DNA of 64,000 nucleotides, from the NCBI RefSeq assembly GCF_000001735.4, contig NC_003070.9:17903971-17967970 (forward strand), written 5' to 3'. Shown in pieces: positions 54,433-64,000 of this stretch (positions within the stretch are counted from its first letter, which is position 1; the number at the start of each line of letters is the position of its first letter). The DNA comes from Arabidopsis thaliana. Its lineage: Eukaryota > Streptophyta > Magnoliopsida > Brassicales > Brassicaceae. A model generated the notes under the pieces. That model was not told the origin of the DNA and did not search any database. It worked only from the letters and a program-made list of their open reading frames with translations. The position numbers and the translations under genes are program-made.

Positions 54433-56649
54433 TCAGTCAAAAGCAAAGAGTTCTTCAAGTTGCTCGTCCGTCCATTGTGGCAACGAGATTGTTGACGCCA
54501 TCGATTGAGATTTGTGGATTGTAGTTCGAGTTGTGACTTCATCAGGGTTCCCCATTACACTCTCTTGCTCATCAATCTGCGATTGAGAACTTCTTCTGAT
54601 CTGTTTCGCGGGTCTAATGCAATCAGCTATATCAGTCTCAGTAGCTACATCTTCGTACAGTTGCTGCTCTGTTTGGCTGATTGAATCATGTTTTCCCAAG
54701 AGAGTCTGCTCCATTCTAACTTCACAGTGATTCTTTGTCACACCCTTTTTAGGAGAGGATTTGCTTCCCTCTGCAGGATTAATATCTACCATTTCTATGT
54801 CATGCAGTGCTTCACTGCTTCCTTTAGCATTTTGTCTGAGATTGTTCATGATGCCTTGAGTAGTGCTTTGCTCAACACTAAACACATTGGGTTGCAGTCG
54901 CAAATATTCCTCGTTTTCTGTTAGACCAAGTCAAAGGTTCGAGTCTCTATCAAACTGTGAAAAAAAAATCGAAAGAAAATTTGATCACTTACCATTCACC
55001 GGAACAAGATTCTTGCCACTCATTTCAGAATCGTTCTGCTTTGGTAAACCATTCACAGAAACATGATTCTTGGCACTCATCTCAGAATCGTTCTGGTTTG
55101 GTAAAACAGGAGTATCCTTTGTGATAACCTGTTAATGGAAACTCTCTAGCCTTAAGAAATTTTCATATATTCCAATGAATATAAGAAGGTGGAACTTGAT
55201 ATCCTAAGAAAAACTGCCAGAGAAATACTACCTTGGAGATGTTCTTCAGTGTTATGTTAAGATAGGTTGATGAACGTGAGGGTGCGCAGACTGCAACCTG
55301 AAAAACACTATATCTTAGTCCATGATTTACCAAAAGTGACTGAGAAACAAAGTGGTAATGTCAAAACCATGCGATTTGTTTTGTCTCCTTAATGAAAAAC
55401 AGCAAACCTGCTTAAGTATCACCACTGCGCCAACTCGTATATCTCTACCAAACTCACTCTCGGAGATAACTTTTCTGTGCACACTGGCATCAATTGTTCC
55501 AGTGGGATCCTACCAGCAATACACAGATTTGAGACTCATGACAATTGGTGCGTGACAAAAACAAAAAAGTGGAAACCATTCACATTGTTAAGAGTTCTTG
55601 ACTGTTCATTTTTTTACCTTAAGAGTCACCATGACATCACCTAGACCATTCGGAGTGCAAGTTTTGACAATTGCCACGACCTACAAATGACCAGCCACAT
55701 TTCAAGTATGTCACTACATTTCACTTATTAGCTGCAAAGATAAGATGTGGAGCATTATGAGATCATCAGCACGTGGCTTGGCAAAAAAATCCAGCATTTG
55801 GCTTTCCACTACCCCAATTATTCTACAACATATACAAATAACTTGTGGCCAAATAGCAAAAAATTGGGTGAAGACATTCTTTCAGAATATTCCACCTTTC
55901 TCCTCACAAACACAAAGCGAAAGCCAATACCAGCAGACTATTATAGGGTGTAGATTTCCATTAATACTCTAACTGGATGGTCACTAGATATCTTGGTGTA
56001 ATGGGAATGGACTAGAGGATACAGCTAAACTGAGTAGGTTAATCATACCTGATCAACTTTACCCCAACTGTCACATCTTCTCTTAATCTCGCTCACTGGT
56101 GTCCCTATAGCATTTCCACCATTGCTCAACAAACCTGCCAAACAAAAATTGAAAATGGTAAACCACAACCCCTAGAGATTTGACAATGTAAAATTCTAAG
56201 AGAAAAGGTCTACCTTCACTTCGAATGTAATCAACAGTAGAGACCCAGGGGTCCTCAGAGAAATCCTTGTCTTCCCAATCAGGCTCTTCTGCTGCCTTAC
56301 GTAAGAACTCTTGAGTTGGAATTGGTTCTCCATGCTCATTAAACGATTTAGGATCCTTATTCATCTTTCTACGGATTGCAACTTGAACAACTCCAGCAGG
56401 TCCTGGAATCAAGGAGCGAGAATAACTCTCCTCAAGAAACTTATCCGGCGAGGAGCAGCGCCGAAGAGTGGGACGGTGATTAGTGTTACTATTAAAACCC
56501 GCCTTTGGATTCTGTTGTTGCGCATGCGGTTGCAGAGACCTCGTCGGAGATTTGCGTTTACAAGGGCGGAGAAAAGACGGGAGTTCAGAATCGCCGAGAT
56601 CAAGAGCTTCCCATTGGTCTACTTCAGCTTGGGAGTTCATATCTCTCAT
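54433..56649 (-). CDS. HROB/MCM8IP-like OB-fold protein
   Basis: About 456 residues in several exons. Start at 56649 (MRDMNSQAEVDQWEAL); a second ATG three codons later is equally good. The N-terminal half is polar and ends in SLIPGPAGVVQVAIRRK. The OB-fold part reads VVAIVKTCTPNGLGDVMVTL, DPTGTIDASVHRKVI, VGAVVILKQ and VAVCAPSRSSTYLNITLKNI. This matches the pattern of human HROB (C17orf53/MCM8IP): FPGPAG motif, then KSCTPN, DPTG, HRK, GAVLLLKQV, YLNVT. HROB recruits MCM8-MCM9 in homologous recombination, and a role in DNA repair or meiosis is inferred here. The C-terminus is acidic (LPQWTDEQLEELFAFD). Recognised as At1g48580. Confidence 0.8.
54992..55105 (-). repeat. 57-bp tandem duplication inside the HROB-like gene
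   Basis: Two adjacent 57-bp units encode LPNQNDSEMSAKNHVSVNG and LPKQNDSEMSGKNLVPVN. The duplicate spans the end of an exon: the downstream copy carries the splice donor (GTGAATG|GTAAG). Confidence 0.9.
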
Positions 56650-59008
56650 CACACGAATATGACGAAAAAAGATTCATCCGCACATACCCAGATTCTGTAG
56701 CAATTGCATTAGCGATAAGCCGATAAGTGAACTTCAATGTGTGAGACTAAAATTATGAATCTCACTACCATTACACTTATAATTTCATTTTCATGAAGGT
56801 ACGAAATTACCAAGATTGAGAACTAACCGGCGGTGGGGGCAAATAGGGACGACGACGACGACGACGACGGCGGTGAAGCGAGGAGGCGATGAGAGAGAGA
56901 GAGGTCTCGGTGACGTGAAAACGGTTTGATTCTTGGAAGAGATTCTTTACGAGTCATGGGAAGAGTATTTATGTCATTAGTTATTGGGCCTTTTTATTTG
57001 GTATGATATGGGCCGCCTCACTCTCTACTAGTTTACTTCTTTTCGTTACTAACTTTTTTTTTTTTTCCCGCTAACTCTATTATTTTCAAACCAAACTAAT
57101 GTTTCCCGCTAACTCTATTATTTTCACAGTTGACTAAAAGAACGGCCGAAAAAAAAAACTTTCTCTCTCGCATCTTTCAGAGAGAAAAAGTTTTTTCTTC
57201 CGATTAAAATCGGATTTTCTTCGATTTTCTTCGATTTTAATCTGGTTTTTTGTTGTAAATGTTTTCCAGCCTAGTCTGGATCGCCTAAGTGCGAGTTCTC
57301 TTTAGCCAATTTGGCTATTATCTTTTGTTTTGTTTGATCCTTTTCTTTTGCAGTAACTAAATCTCTTTCATGAAACAAACGCCGAGTGTGGGAAACAGAA
57401 GTTCCAGAGATCATCAACTGCTCAATCCCTTGCATGAAAGGATAAATCCTTCAACTCCTATTAAGGCCGTAATCGGCTTTGTGTGAAGGTCCCTCTTCTT
57501 TGTTTGTGGATCGTGATGTTTGGAAACTTGATGGCTGGTGAAGACGGATTCAGAAGAGCGTGTTTTGCGACTGGATCTAATCTCTTCCCTTTTCATCTTT
57601 TCTGGCGCTTCAATTTTGTTGGTTTATGGATCTAGTGTTCTACACATCGGGAGATTTCTGCAAAAGAAATTATGGTGGTGATTTAGAGAAAATAGCTGAT
57701 AGGTGAACATCCATGTCAGAAAACAGAATTTGATCGGCGGTCAGCTATGGCGGTGATGGCGGTGAAGACTGGTCGGTGGCGAGTTTCTTCGCATCTTCCA
57801 CCTCCAACTTGAGCAAAACATGTGGCCTTACACATGTTCATTTTAGGCCAACTGATTTACTTTATAATTTATGTTGTTGGGCCTTTAGATATGTTTTGTG
57901 CTGTTGGATTCCTCTTTCACCATTGTAACTTCAGCCCTGTTTGGGTTTAAGAATGTCGACAAAAAAAAAATGTTTCAAAAATCAAAAACCTTTTTTCCAA
58001 ATAATAAAACAAATCTCATACAGATTTTGTTTTTTAGTTGTATTCTCTTTCTCATGAGTGGCTAACTTTTATTCATGAAAAAGTAGATTACAACTAAAAA
58101 TTGTAATTTAGTAGGTTTAGACATTCTCAAACTTATATAACTCAAAATATTAAATTTAGTAGGAGTAAATATTAATTGTCAATCTTTCTCTGGTGAAACT
58201 ACAGTAAGAAAACATCCTAAGAAAAACAAATTTGAGCAAGAGTTCTCAAAAGTGTTTTGTATGTTTATAAACAAACATAAAGTTTAAAATAGGAATGATT
58301 CATATTTTTCACAAACCATATTTGCTTAATATATAAGAATTAATTGATTAGGGGAAAATATTGTGGAGCTAATTAAAAGAATAAAATTTGCATGGAAGCT
58401 ACAAAAATGAAAAATCAGAACAAAACTAGCTTTTTCTATAATTACTAGAATAGATTTTCTTATTTTCCAGCTCCTACAAATGAAAAAAAAAAAAAAACAA
58501 ATTTTAATCCTAAATTTAATATCCTGTCATCTCCCACCAATACCGGAATGTCATGACTTGCTTATTTGATTTTCGTTTCTCCCACTAACAAAGTCTCACC
58601 TCCCTTTCCGGTAAAACAAAAATAAGATCTCTTGTTTCTTTTTGGAATGAAAATGTAAACAAACAAAAAAAAAAACCAAAAAAAAAAACAAATTTGACGA
58701 AGACAACGTAAAACGTTAGAGGAAGACAAATTATTTGCTATGGTGGGTCTCTTCTACAAGATTGTTTGTTTGCAATGATATGTTTCTGATAAAAGTTTTT
58801 TTTTTGCAATTATATGTTCACACCTTTTTTACCGAGAGAATTTTCATCATTTGGTTTCAACGTAGAATAATCTTGGATTGGTCGAATTTAAATTTAAGTT
58901 TATGCAGAATCATGTATGATCGTTTCATTTCTCTATTTTTCTTCACTTTTTCCTACTAGCTTGAGAAAAATTAATCTTGTTGCAGGGGAGAAGCATAAAG
59001 ATCGGAGG
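56650..59008. other. 2.3-kb spacer: hairpins, direct repeat and poly(A)-ending segment
   Basis: Besides the HROB-like leader, it contains a 25-bp direct repeat (57064-57088 and 57102-57126, TTTCCCGCTAACTC), two inverted repeats at 57150-57250, and a GC-richer segment about 57260-57960 that ends in an A10 tract with no coding frame. AT-rich sequence and A-tracts (58480-58700) follow, then the CAR5 leader. A TTGCAG acceptor at 58980-58985 suggests a 5' UTR intron in CAR5. Confidence 0.45.
56848..56868. repeat. (GAC)n microsatellite
   Basis: Seven uninterrupted GAC units, upstream of the HROB-like gene, in a GC-richer leader region. Confidence 0.9.
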
Positions 59009-60304
59009 ATGAAACCTTCTTTAATGGATAGTCTACTAGGTCTCCTCCGTATTCGCATCAAACGCGGCGTCAACCTCGCAGTCCGTGATCTCAACAGTAG
59101 TGATCCTTACGTTGTCGTCAAAATGGCAAAACAGGTAAACCATCCTTAACCATACTTTGTTAAAATGGCCCTACTTCTTGAGATAGTATGTCGGGTTTCT
59201 TAATCCTCTCAATATCAAAGACACTATTTGATGATGTTAGATACTTTTTCAACTTTATGATGGAGAATATAATTTGTTACTTTTAGTGGATGGAACTATA
59301 GCAACGTAATAATAGTGACCTTTTAAACATCTTGGTCATTAAAGCGTTTCGGCTTCTTGTATGATCATTGTTAAATTTACTAATAAGACGCCAGTTTGAA
59401 AGATCACGAGTGTTGAAGACTTTAGATGTGCATTAAACAAAATATACATATGGCTAGGTTGATTCGGTCAGTTTTCGTAAAGAATATACATGTTGAATTT
59501 GTGAATTTTAGGTATATTGAAGCGGCTCTCAGAATATTTTAGGAATGTAATAGTTTAGTAGTTAAGAATCTAGCTATTTGTAATTAATTTGGTTGTTCGA
59601 GTGTTTTGGAAGTACTTTAATTAAGGTATCTGAATATTATTTATACTTGCTAATTGATCTGAAGCCTCGAGGTCCGGTGGCTGGAGACCGTAATCTATCT
59701 TTACGCATCGTAGAATTTATCTAACAACAAATTCTTAGTATTTTATATATTTCGAGAATCATTATTTAACGCAAAGATAGTAGTTATGATAAACGAATGA
59801 GAAAATTGAATGTGCAGAAATTGAAGACTCGAGTTATTTACAAAAATGTAAATCCTGAGTGGAATGAAGACTTGACTCTCTCAGTTTCAGACCCCAATCT
59901 TACCGTCCTCTTGGTAAGGAACTACCAATTCTACGATCATATTTTTCATTTTTTATTTTCAAATCGCCATAATGTTACGTAAAAAAAAAACATGATTACG
60001 GTGTCAATTTGCCTAGACGGTGTATGATTATGACACGTTCACCAAAGACGACAAGATGGGAGATGCAGAATTCGGGATTAAGCCGTTCGTTAATGCGTTG
60101 AAGATGCACTTACATGATCTCCCATCTGGGACCATCGTAACCACGGTCCAGCCTAGCCGCGACAACTGCCTAGCCGAGGAGTCTCGGGTTATATGGTCTG
60201 ATGGTAAGCTCGTTCAAGATATAGTTCTTAGGCTGAGACATGTCGAATGTGGTGAGGTTGAGGCTCAACTTCAATGGATTGATCTTCCCGGAAAGGGTCT
60301 ATGA
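59009..60304 (+). CDS. CAR5: C2-domain ABA-related protein CAR5
   Basis: Three exons (59009-59134, 59818-59913, 60017-60304) give exactly 169 residues, almost entirely one C2 domain. Ca2+-binding loop 1 is NLAVRDLNSSDPYVVVK and loop 3 is VYDYDTFTKDDKMGDAEFG; the acidic residues are intact. The extra CAR signature between strands (KPFVNALKMHLHDL) and SVWSD-like SRVIWSDGKLVQDIVLRLR are present. CAR proteins bind phospholipid in a Ca2+-dependent way and bring PYR/PYL ABA receptors to the plasma membrane. Ends DLPGKGL. Recognised as At1g48590. Confidence 0.95.
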
Positions 60305-61824
60305 TTTGTTTTCTGTGTATTGGTTATGGGACTTTAAACCTGAATTTAATTTAAAAGTCCAAATTAATGTAAGCAAACAAACTAGAAAGAAAAAACGATA
60401 GTAGGAATGTCTTTGTACAAAAAAAATTATTATTTGTTTAGTAAATGACGTGTTTCTAGAATCATTGGGTTAAGCATAAAGTTGAAGAAAATTACGGATG
60501 TTATAAGAAGTTCCAATTTTTGTTTCACACATTAGCGATCGTGGAGGTCATCAAAACCAAGCCCTTATATTGTATAATGGGAATCATTACTTTAACTCGT
60601 TTGAAATGTTACCACACTTCAACCATGGAATGGAATTATGTAGTATTGGTAAATTTAATTAATCACTAGCTGCCAAAAATTTCATTAAGTAACGTAGTGT
60701 ATACGTCAAAATTTACTTAGGTAGTGATAATATCTCGAACCAAGGCACATGAGCAGATCTCTTTCATATATGACACAAGTATGAGTACATGCATGAGCAG
60801 CACAAACCCTATTTGTTGCCTTTTCTAACGTATACGCATCAGGGACCCAAAAGTTATCAATTACCTTTACTCTTTTTATTTGTGAATTTTGTTTGTTGAA
60901 TTAATATAAGATAAAGTACAAAGGAAACATATGAGAACGCTACAACCATAAAAGAAGATAGAGACCTGCAGCAACAAGATAAAGAGAAGGAACCAACCTA
61001 CCACAACCCCTTCAGCACAATCAACAAGAGAAGAGAAGAGAATAAGGTGTTCTCTCACTCCCACAAAAATAACCTAAGTAGATCTCAGTTTTTAACCTTT
61101 TGTTAAATGATAAGTTATTAATCAATTAACTTTAAAGTTTATTAAGTGCATTGTATTTATAAGATAGCTGCAGAATTTACATCAATGTAGATTTTAGAAA
61201 ACAGTTTGGACTTTTCGTTTTATCTTATAATAACCTTTTATGTTAGAAGATTGTGCGTTATCTAAACAAATATCTGAAGTATGAAATGACTAATGAGAAA
61301 ACTATAGTATAATTCTAAGCTCACTTCTATAATTCTAAGTTTATGAGTTAATGAGTTATATAATTCTTACATCAATTTTTCACCCAAAACCTTATATACT
61401 TCCTACATAGCTTAGATGAAAAATGTTTTTTTCTTCTTCTAAAACTTCGTTGATTTCACAAATGAAAGTTGTATATATACAAGTCTAAAACTTTGTTTAT
61501 ATTCAAAGTTATTCATTTAAGTTCCTCAAAAGGTTAGAGAGATTACCATAGTTACAAATATTTCATAATTATTATTTTTTCTGTATAAAACTCACAAAAT
61601 TACAATTTTAAAATTAAGTTAAGTTTTTCATAATTTCGTTTTCAATTTCATATTTTATCTACTCACTATTTTTTTTCTTGCAATAGTTATTGTTTGATAC
61701 TTTGATCAGTTATGCAAAAGAGTTCTTGATAGTTAATTTATGGTAATTTACTGTGTTCAATATACACTGCCGAATATAACAAGGCCCAAAGGGCCAGTAA
61801 CACCATTTGGGCCCAAACCCACCA

Positions 61825-61859
<35 letters not shown>

Positions 61860-61962
61860 AAAAGCGCTCAACGGTCTCCTTGTGAACCACAAAACCATCA
61901 CTTCCCGGAGAAATCTGAGGGAATTGAGTCTCGAGGAGTTCAAATTTGTGAAATTGATCGAC
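60305..61962. other. Spacer between CAR5 and PMEAMT
   Basis: AT-rich 1.65 kb; no ORF, RNA gene or repeat recognised until the PMEAMT leader. A palindrome TTTGGGCCCAAA (about 61807-61818) contains site II-like TGGGCC, just before the CT microsatellite and transcribed leader. Confidence 0.5.
61828..61858 (+). repeat. (CT)n microsatellite in PMEAMT leader
   Basis: 31-nt perfect CT run, about 105 bp before the uORF start; probably within or next to the 5' UTR. Confidence 0.93.
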
Positions 61963-62040
61963 ATGAATCAAAGAGGAAGATCCACCAATCGTAGATCAAG
62001 GAGCTTCTCTAGATCCAGACTCGCCGTTGAAGGCCATTGA
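61963..62040 (+). CDS. Conserved peptide uORF of PMEAMT (25 codons)
   Basis: ATG at 61963, stop TGA at 62038-62040, 25 codons. The peptide is extremely Arg/Ser-rich (RRSRSFSRSR near the middle) and ends AVEGH. It matches, from memory, the conserved uORF class found before plant phosphoethanolamine N-methyltransferase genes. There it represses translation of the main frame when phosphocholine is plentiful. Its stop lies 63 nt before the main ATG. A homologue precedes the XIPL1/NMT1 gene. Confidence 0.9.
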   Translation: MNQRGRSTNRRSRSFSRSRLAVEGH

Positions 62041-62103
62041 AATCTCCCATCACATTTCTCTATCGTCTTCTTCCTTTTGAGTTTTCCGACGACCTCTCCA
62101 AAA

Positions 62104-64000
62104 ATGGCGACACCATACAGTAATATTCTCCTTATAATATATATTCATCCTCGTCTGAATCGCACAAAAATCGAATCTTTTTTGCTTTTGTTCTTTGTCT
62201 TTTTCTCCTCCATTACTTTATCAAAATCATGATCATGAAAATTTCTAAATTTTAAAACTTTTTTGTTGGCCCTCTTTCAGAAATCAATTTATTATTGATG
62301 TAGACTAATCACGTTTTGAATGCTAGAAAAAAAAAAATTCTCGAATAAATTATATTGTGGTGTAGAAAAAGTAGGTGTCTCTTCATTGTTTCCAAAGTGT
62401 ATGAGAGTGTCTCATTCTTGTTTTGGTTATATACAATTGGAACAGAGGAAGAGAGAGATATCCAGAAAAGCTACTGGATGGAGCATTCTAGTGATTTGAC
62501 TGTTGAAGCTATGATGCTTGACTCTAAAGCTTCTGATCTTGACAAAGAAGAACGTCCTGAGGTTTGTGAAACAGTGGTTGCTTCTTTAGTTTCTAATGAA
62601 TTGAGATTAGGAATATGTGAGCTGATGTGTTGCTTTGCTATATAGGTACTCTCTTTAATCCCACCATATGAAGGGAAATCTGTGCTTGAACTTGGAGCTG
62701 GTATTGGTCGTTTCACTGGTGAATTGGCTCAAAAGGCTGGTGAAGTTATCGCTCTTGACTTCATCGAAAGCGCGATTCAGAAGGTAAAACTACTTAGGTA
62801 GCTAGCTGTTGTTGTGTTAAAAGTTTCTATTTTACCATTGCTTCTTTTGATTTCTTTGATGATTTTTTTCTTTGCAGAATGAAAGTGTTAATGGGCATTA
62901 CAAGAACATCAAGTTTATGTGTGCTGATGTAACATCTCCAGACTTGAAAATCAAAGATGGATCTATCGACTTGATTTTCTCAAACTGGTTGCTCATGTAT
63001 CTCTCTGATAAAGAGGTAAAAACTGTTTTTCATTACTTGATTCTTGTAGTTTCTCGAATGTTTAGAGATGAAAGTCTTAATCTAGTCGATGGTGATGGTA
63101 GGTGGAACTAATGGCAGAGAGAATGATTGGATGGGTCAAGCCAGGGGGATACATTTTCTTCAGAGAATCTTGCTTCCATCAATCTGGGGACAGCAAGCGA
63201 AAGTCAAACCCCACTCACTACCGTGAACCCAGATTCTACACAAAGGTTCAATCTTTTGACTTGACTTTCATATTTCTGAAATGATCTACTTGCAAAACAT
63301 GGGTTATGCCTGAACTTTCGAGTATATATATCGTTTGAAGGATATCTAAAACTATGAGGATATTCTCTTGTTTTGTGCTATAGCATGGGAGTAATTTATA
63401 AGAATTTAAGAGGACTTCTAGAAAAGACTGCTCCAGTTGGATTAATTTCATTTTGAATGTGGTTTAGATCCAAGTTCGATAAGGCTTAAAAAGTGTGTAT
63501 ATCATCAATTTATAGATTTGAAGTCACTTTGATCCACTCTAAGCTAATGTATTGGGATTAGTTGAGTGCATTCTCTTCAATATGGGTGGGTGAAATCCAG
63601 ATAACCTAAATCTTCTGAAGTTAGAAATGTATGGTGTAAATGTAATGCAGGTTTTCCAGGAATGTCAGACACGTGATGCTTCTGGCAATTCATTTGAGCT
63701 CTCTATGGTTGGCTGCAAATGCATTGGGGCTTATGTGAAGAACAAGAAGAATCAGAATCAGGTACCAAAAAATTTCTTTATCAGATTGTTTACTTTTCAT
63801 ATTCATTTGATTTCACTGACTGACAAGGGGTAAACTTTATTCTCTATGATGGCAGATTTGCTGGATATGGCAAAAAGTCAGCGTGGAGAATGACAAGGAT
63901 TTCCAGCGTTTCTTGGACAATGTTCAATACAAGTCTAGTGGGATCTTGCGCTATGAGCGTGTCTTTGGGGAAGGATATGTGAGCACTGGTGGATTTGGTA
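62104..64000 (+). CDS. PMEAMT: Phosphomethylethanolamine N-methyltransferase, 5' part, cut by window edge
   Basis: SAM-dependent methyltransferase of the phosphocholine pathway. ATG at 62104; exon 1 encodes only MATPYK before the intron (donor A|GTAATA). Then [34 protein letters not shown] motif [88 protein letters not shown] and [14 protein letters not shown]. Only the first of the two fused methyltransferase domains is complete here; the second lies beyond 64000. PMEAMT prefers the later methylation steps, unlike NMT1, which also does the first. Recognised as At1g48600. Confidence 0.95.

Noticed and set aside
54925..54960. tRNA B-box-like GGTTCGAGTCT in an intron of the HROB-like gene
   Set aside because: No cloverleaf and no properly spaced A box; not a tRNA, and SINE evidence is insufficient.

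Overview
This is plant nuclear DNA. It has many short GT-AG introns, AT-rich intergenic sequence, plastid and mitochondrial transit peptides, and plant-only families (JAZ, CAR, LRR-RLK, PMEAMT). The gene set and order (DAK, BAP31-like, DUF760, GLN1;5, RKL1, IREH2, JAZ4, SURF1, GATB, VPS26C, CAR5, PMEAMT) match, from memory, the Arabidopsis thaliana chromosome 1 interval At1g48430 to At1g48600. Locus names are recognition, not a database result. CDS coordinates run from start to stop codon and include introns.

Layout. 1-9.2 kb: 5' part of dihydroxyacetone kinase (-), small BAP31-like ER protein (+), plastid DUF760 protein (-), a candidate C/D box snoRNA (+), and a plastid-targeted membrane protein (+). 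9.8-24.6 kb: cytosolic glutamine synthetase GLN1;5 (+), a 2.5-kb AT-rich spacer, receptor kinase RKL1 (+), and the large AGC kinase IREH2 (-). 24.6-36.2 kb: the most repeat-rich part, with a decayed LINE tail, JAZ4 (+), SURF1-like (+), a 1.07-kb foldback Mutator-like element with a perfect 9-bp target duplication, and an orphan copy of the last JAZ4 exon. 36.2-53.7 kb: gene-dense, with GATB (+), short PI31-like protein (-), LRR/STK11IP-like protein (+), VPS26C (-), PWWP-like/RRM-like protein (+), and organelle RanBP2-type zinc-finger protein (-). 53.8-64 kb: a relic duplicate of the preceding convergent gene ends, a HROB-like OB-fold protein (-), a 2.3-kb spacer with hairpins and a poly(A)-ending segment, C2-domain protein CAR5 (+), and PMEAMT (+), whose leader carries a conserved 25-codon uORF and whose 3' part runs off the window.

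The genes are independent transcription units and form no operon or dedicated pathway. Themes are organelle biogenesis (GATB, SURF1, OZ protein, two plastid proteins), endosomal sorting (VPS26C), hormone signalling (JAZ4, CAR5), nitrogen and choline metabolism (GLN1;5, PMEAMT) and genome maintenance (HROB-like). Much of the block is the known homeolog of a chromosome 3 segment around At3g17770-At3g18000. I found no convincing wholly new system. The items most worth checking are the snoRNA candidate, the orphan JAZ4 exon beside the foldback element, the HROB homologue, the PWWP/RRM-like protein and the local duplication at 54 kb.
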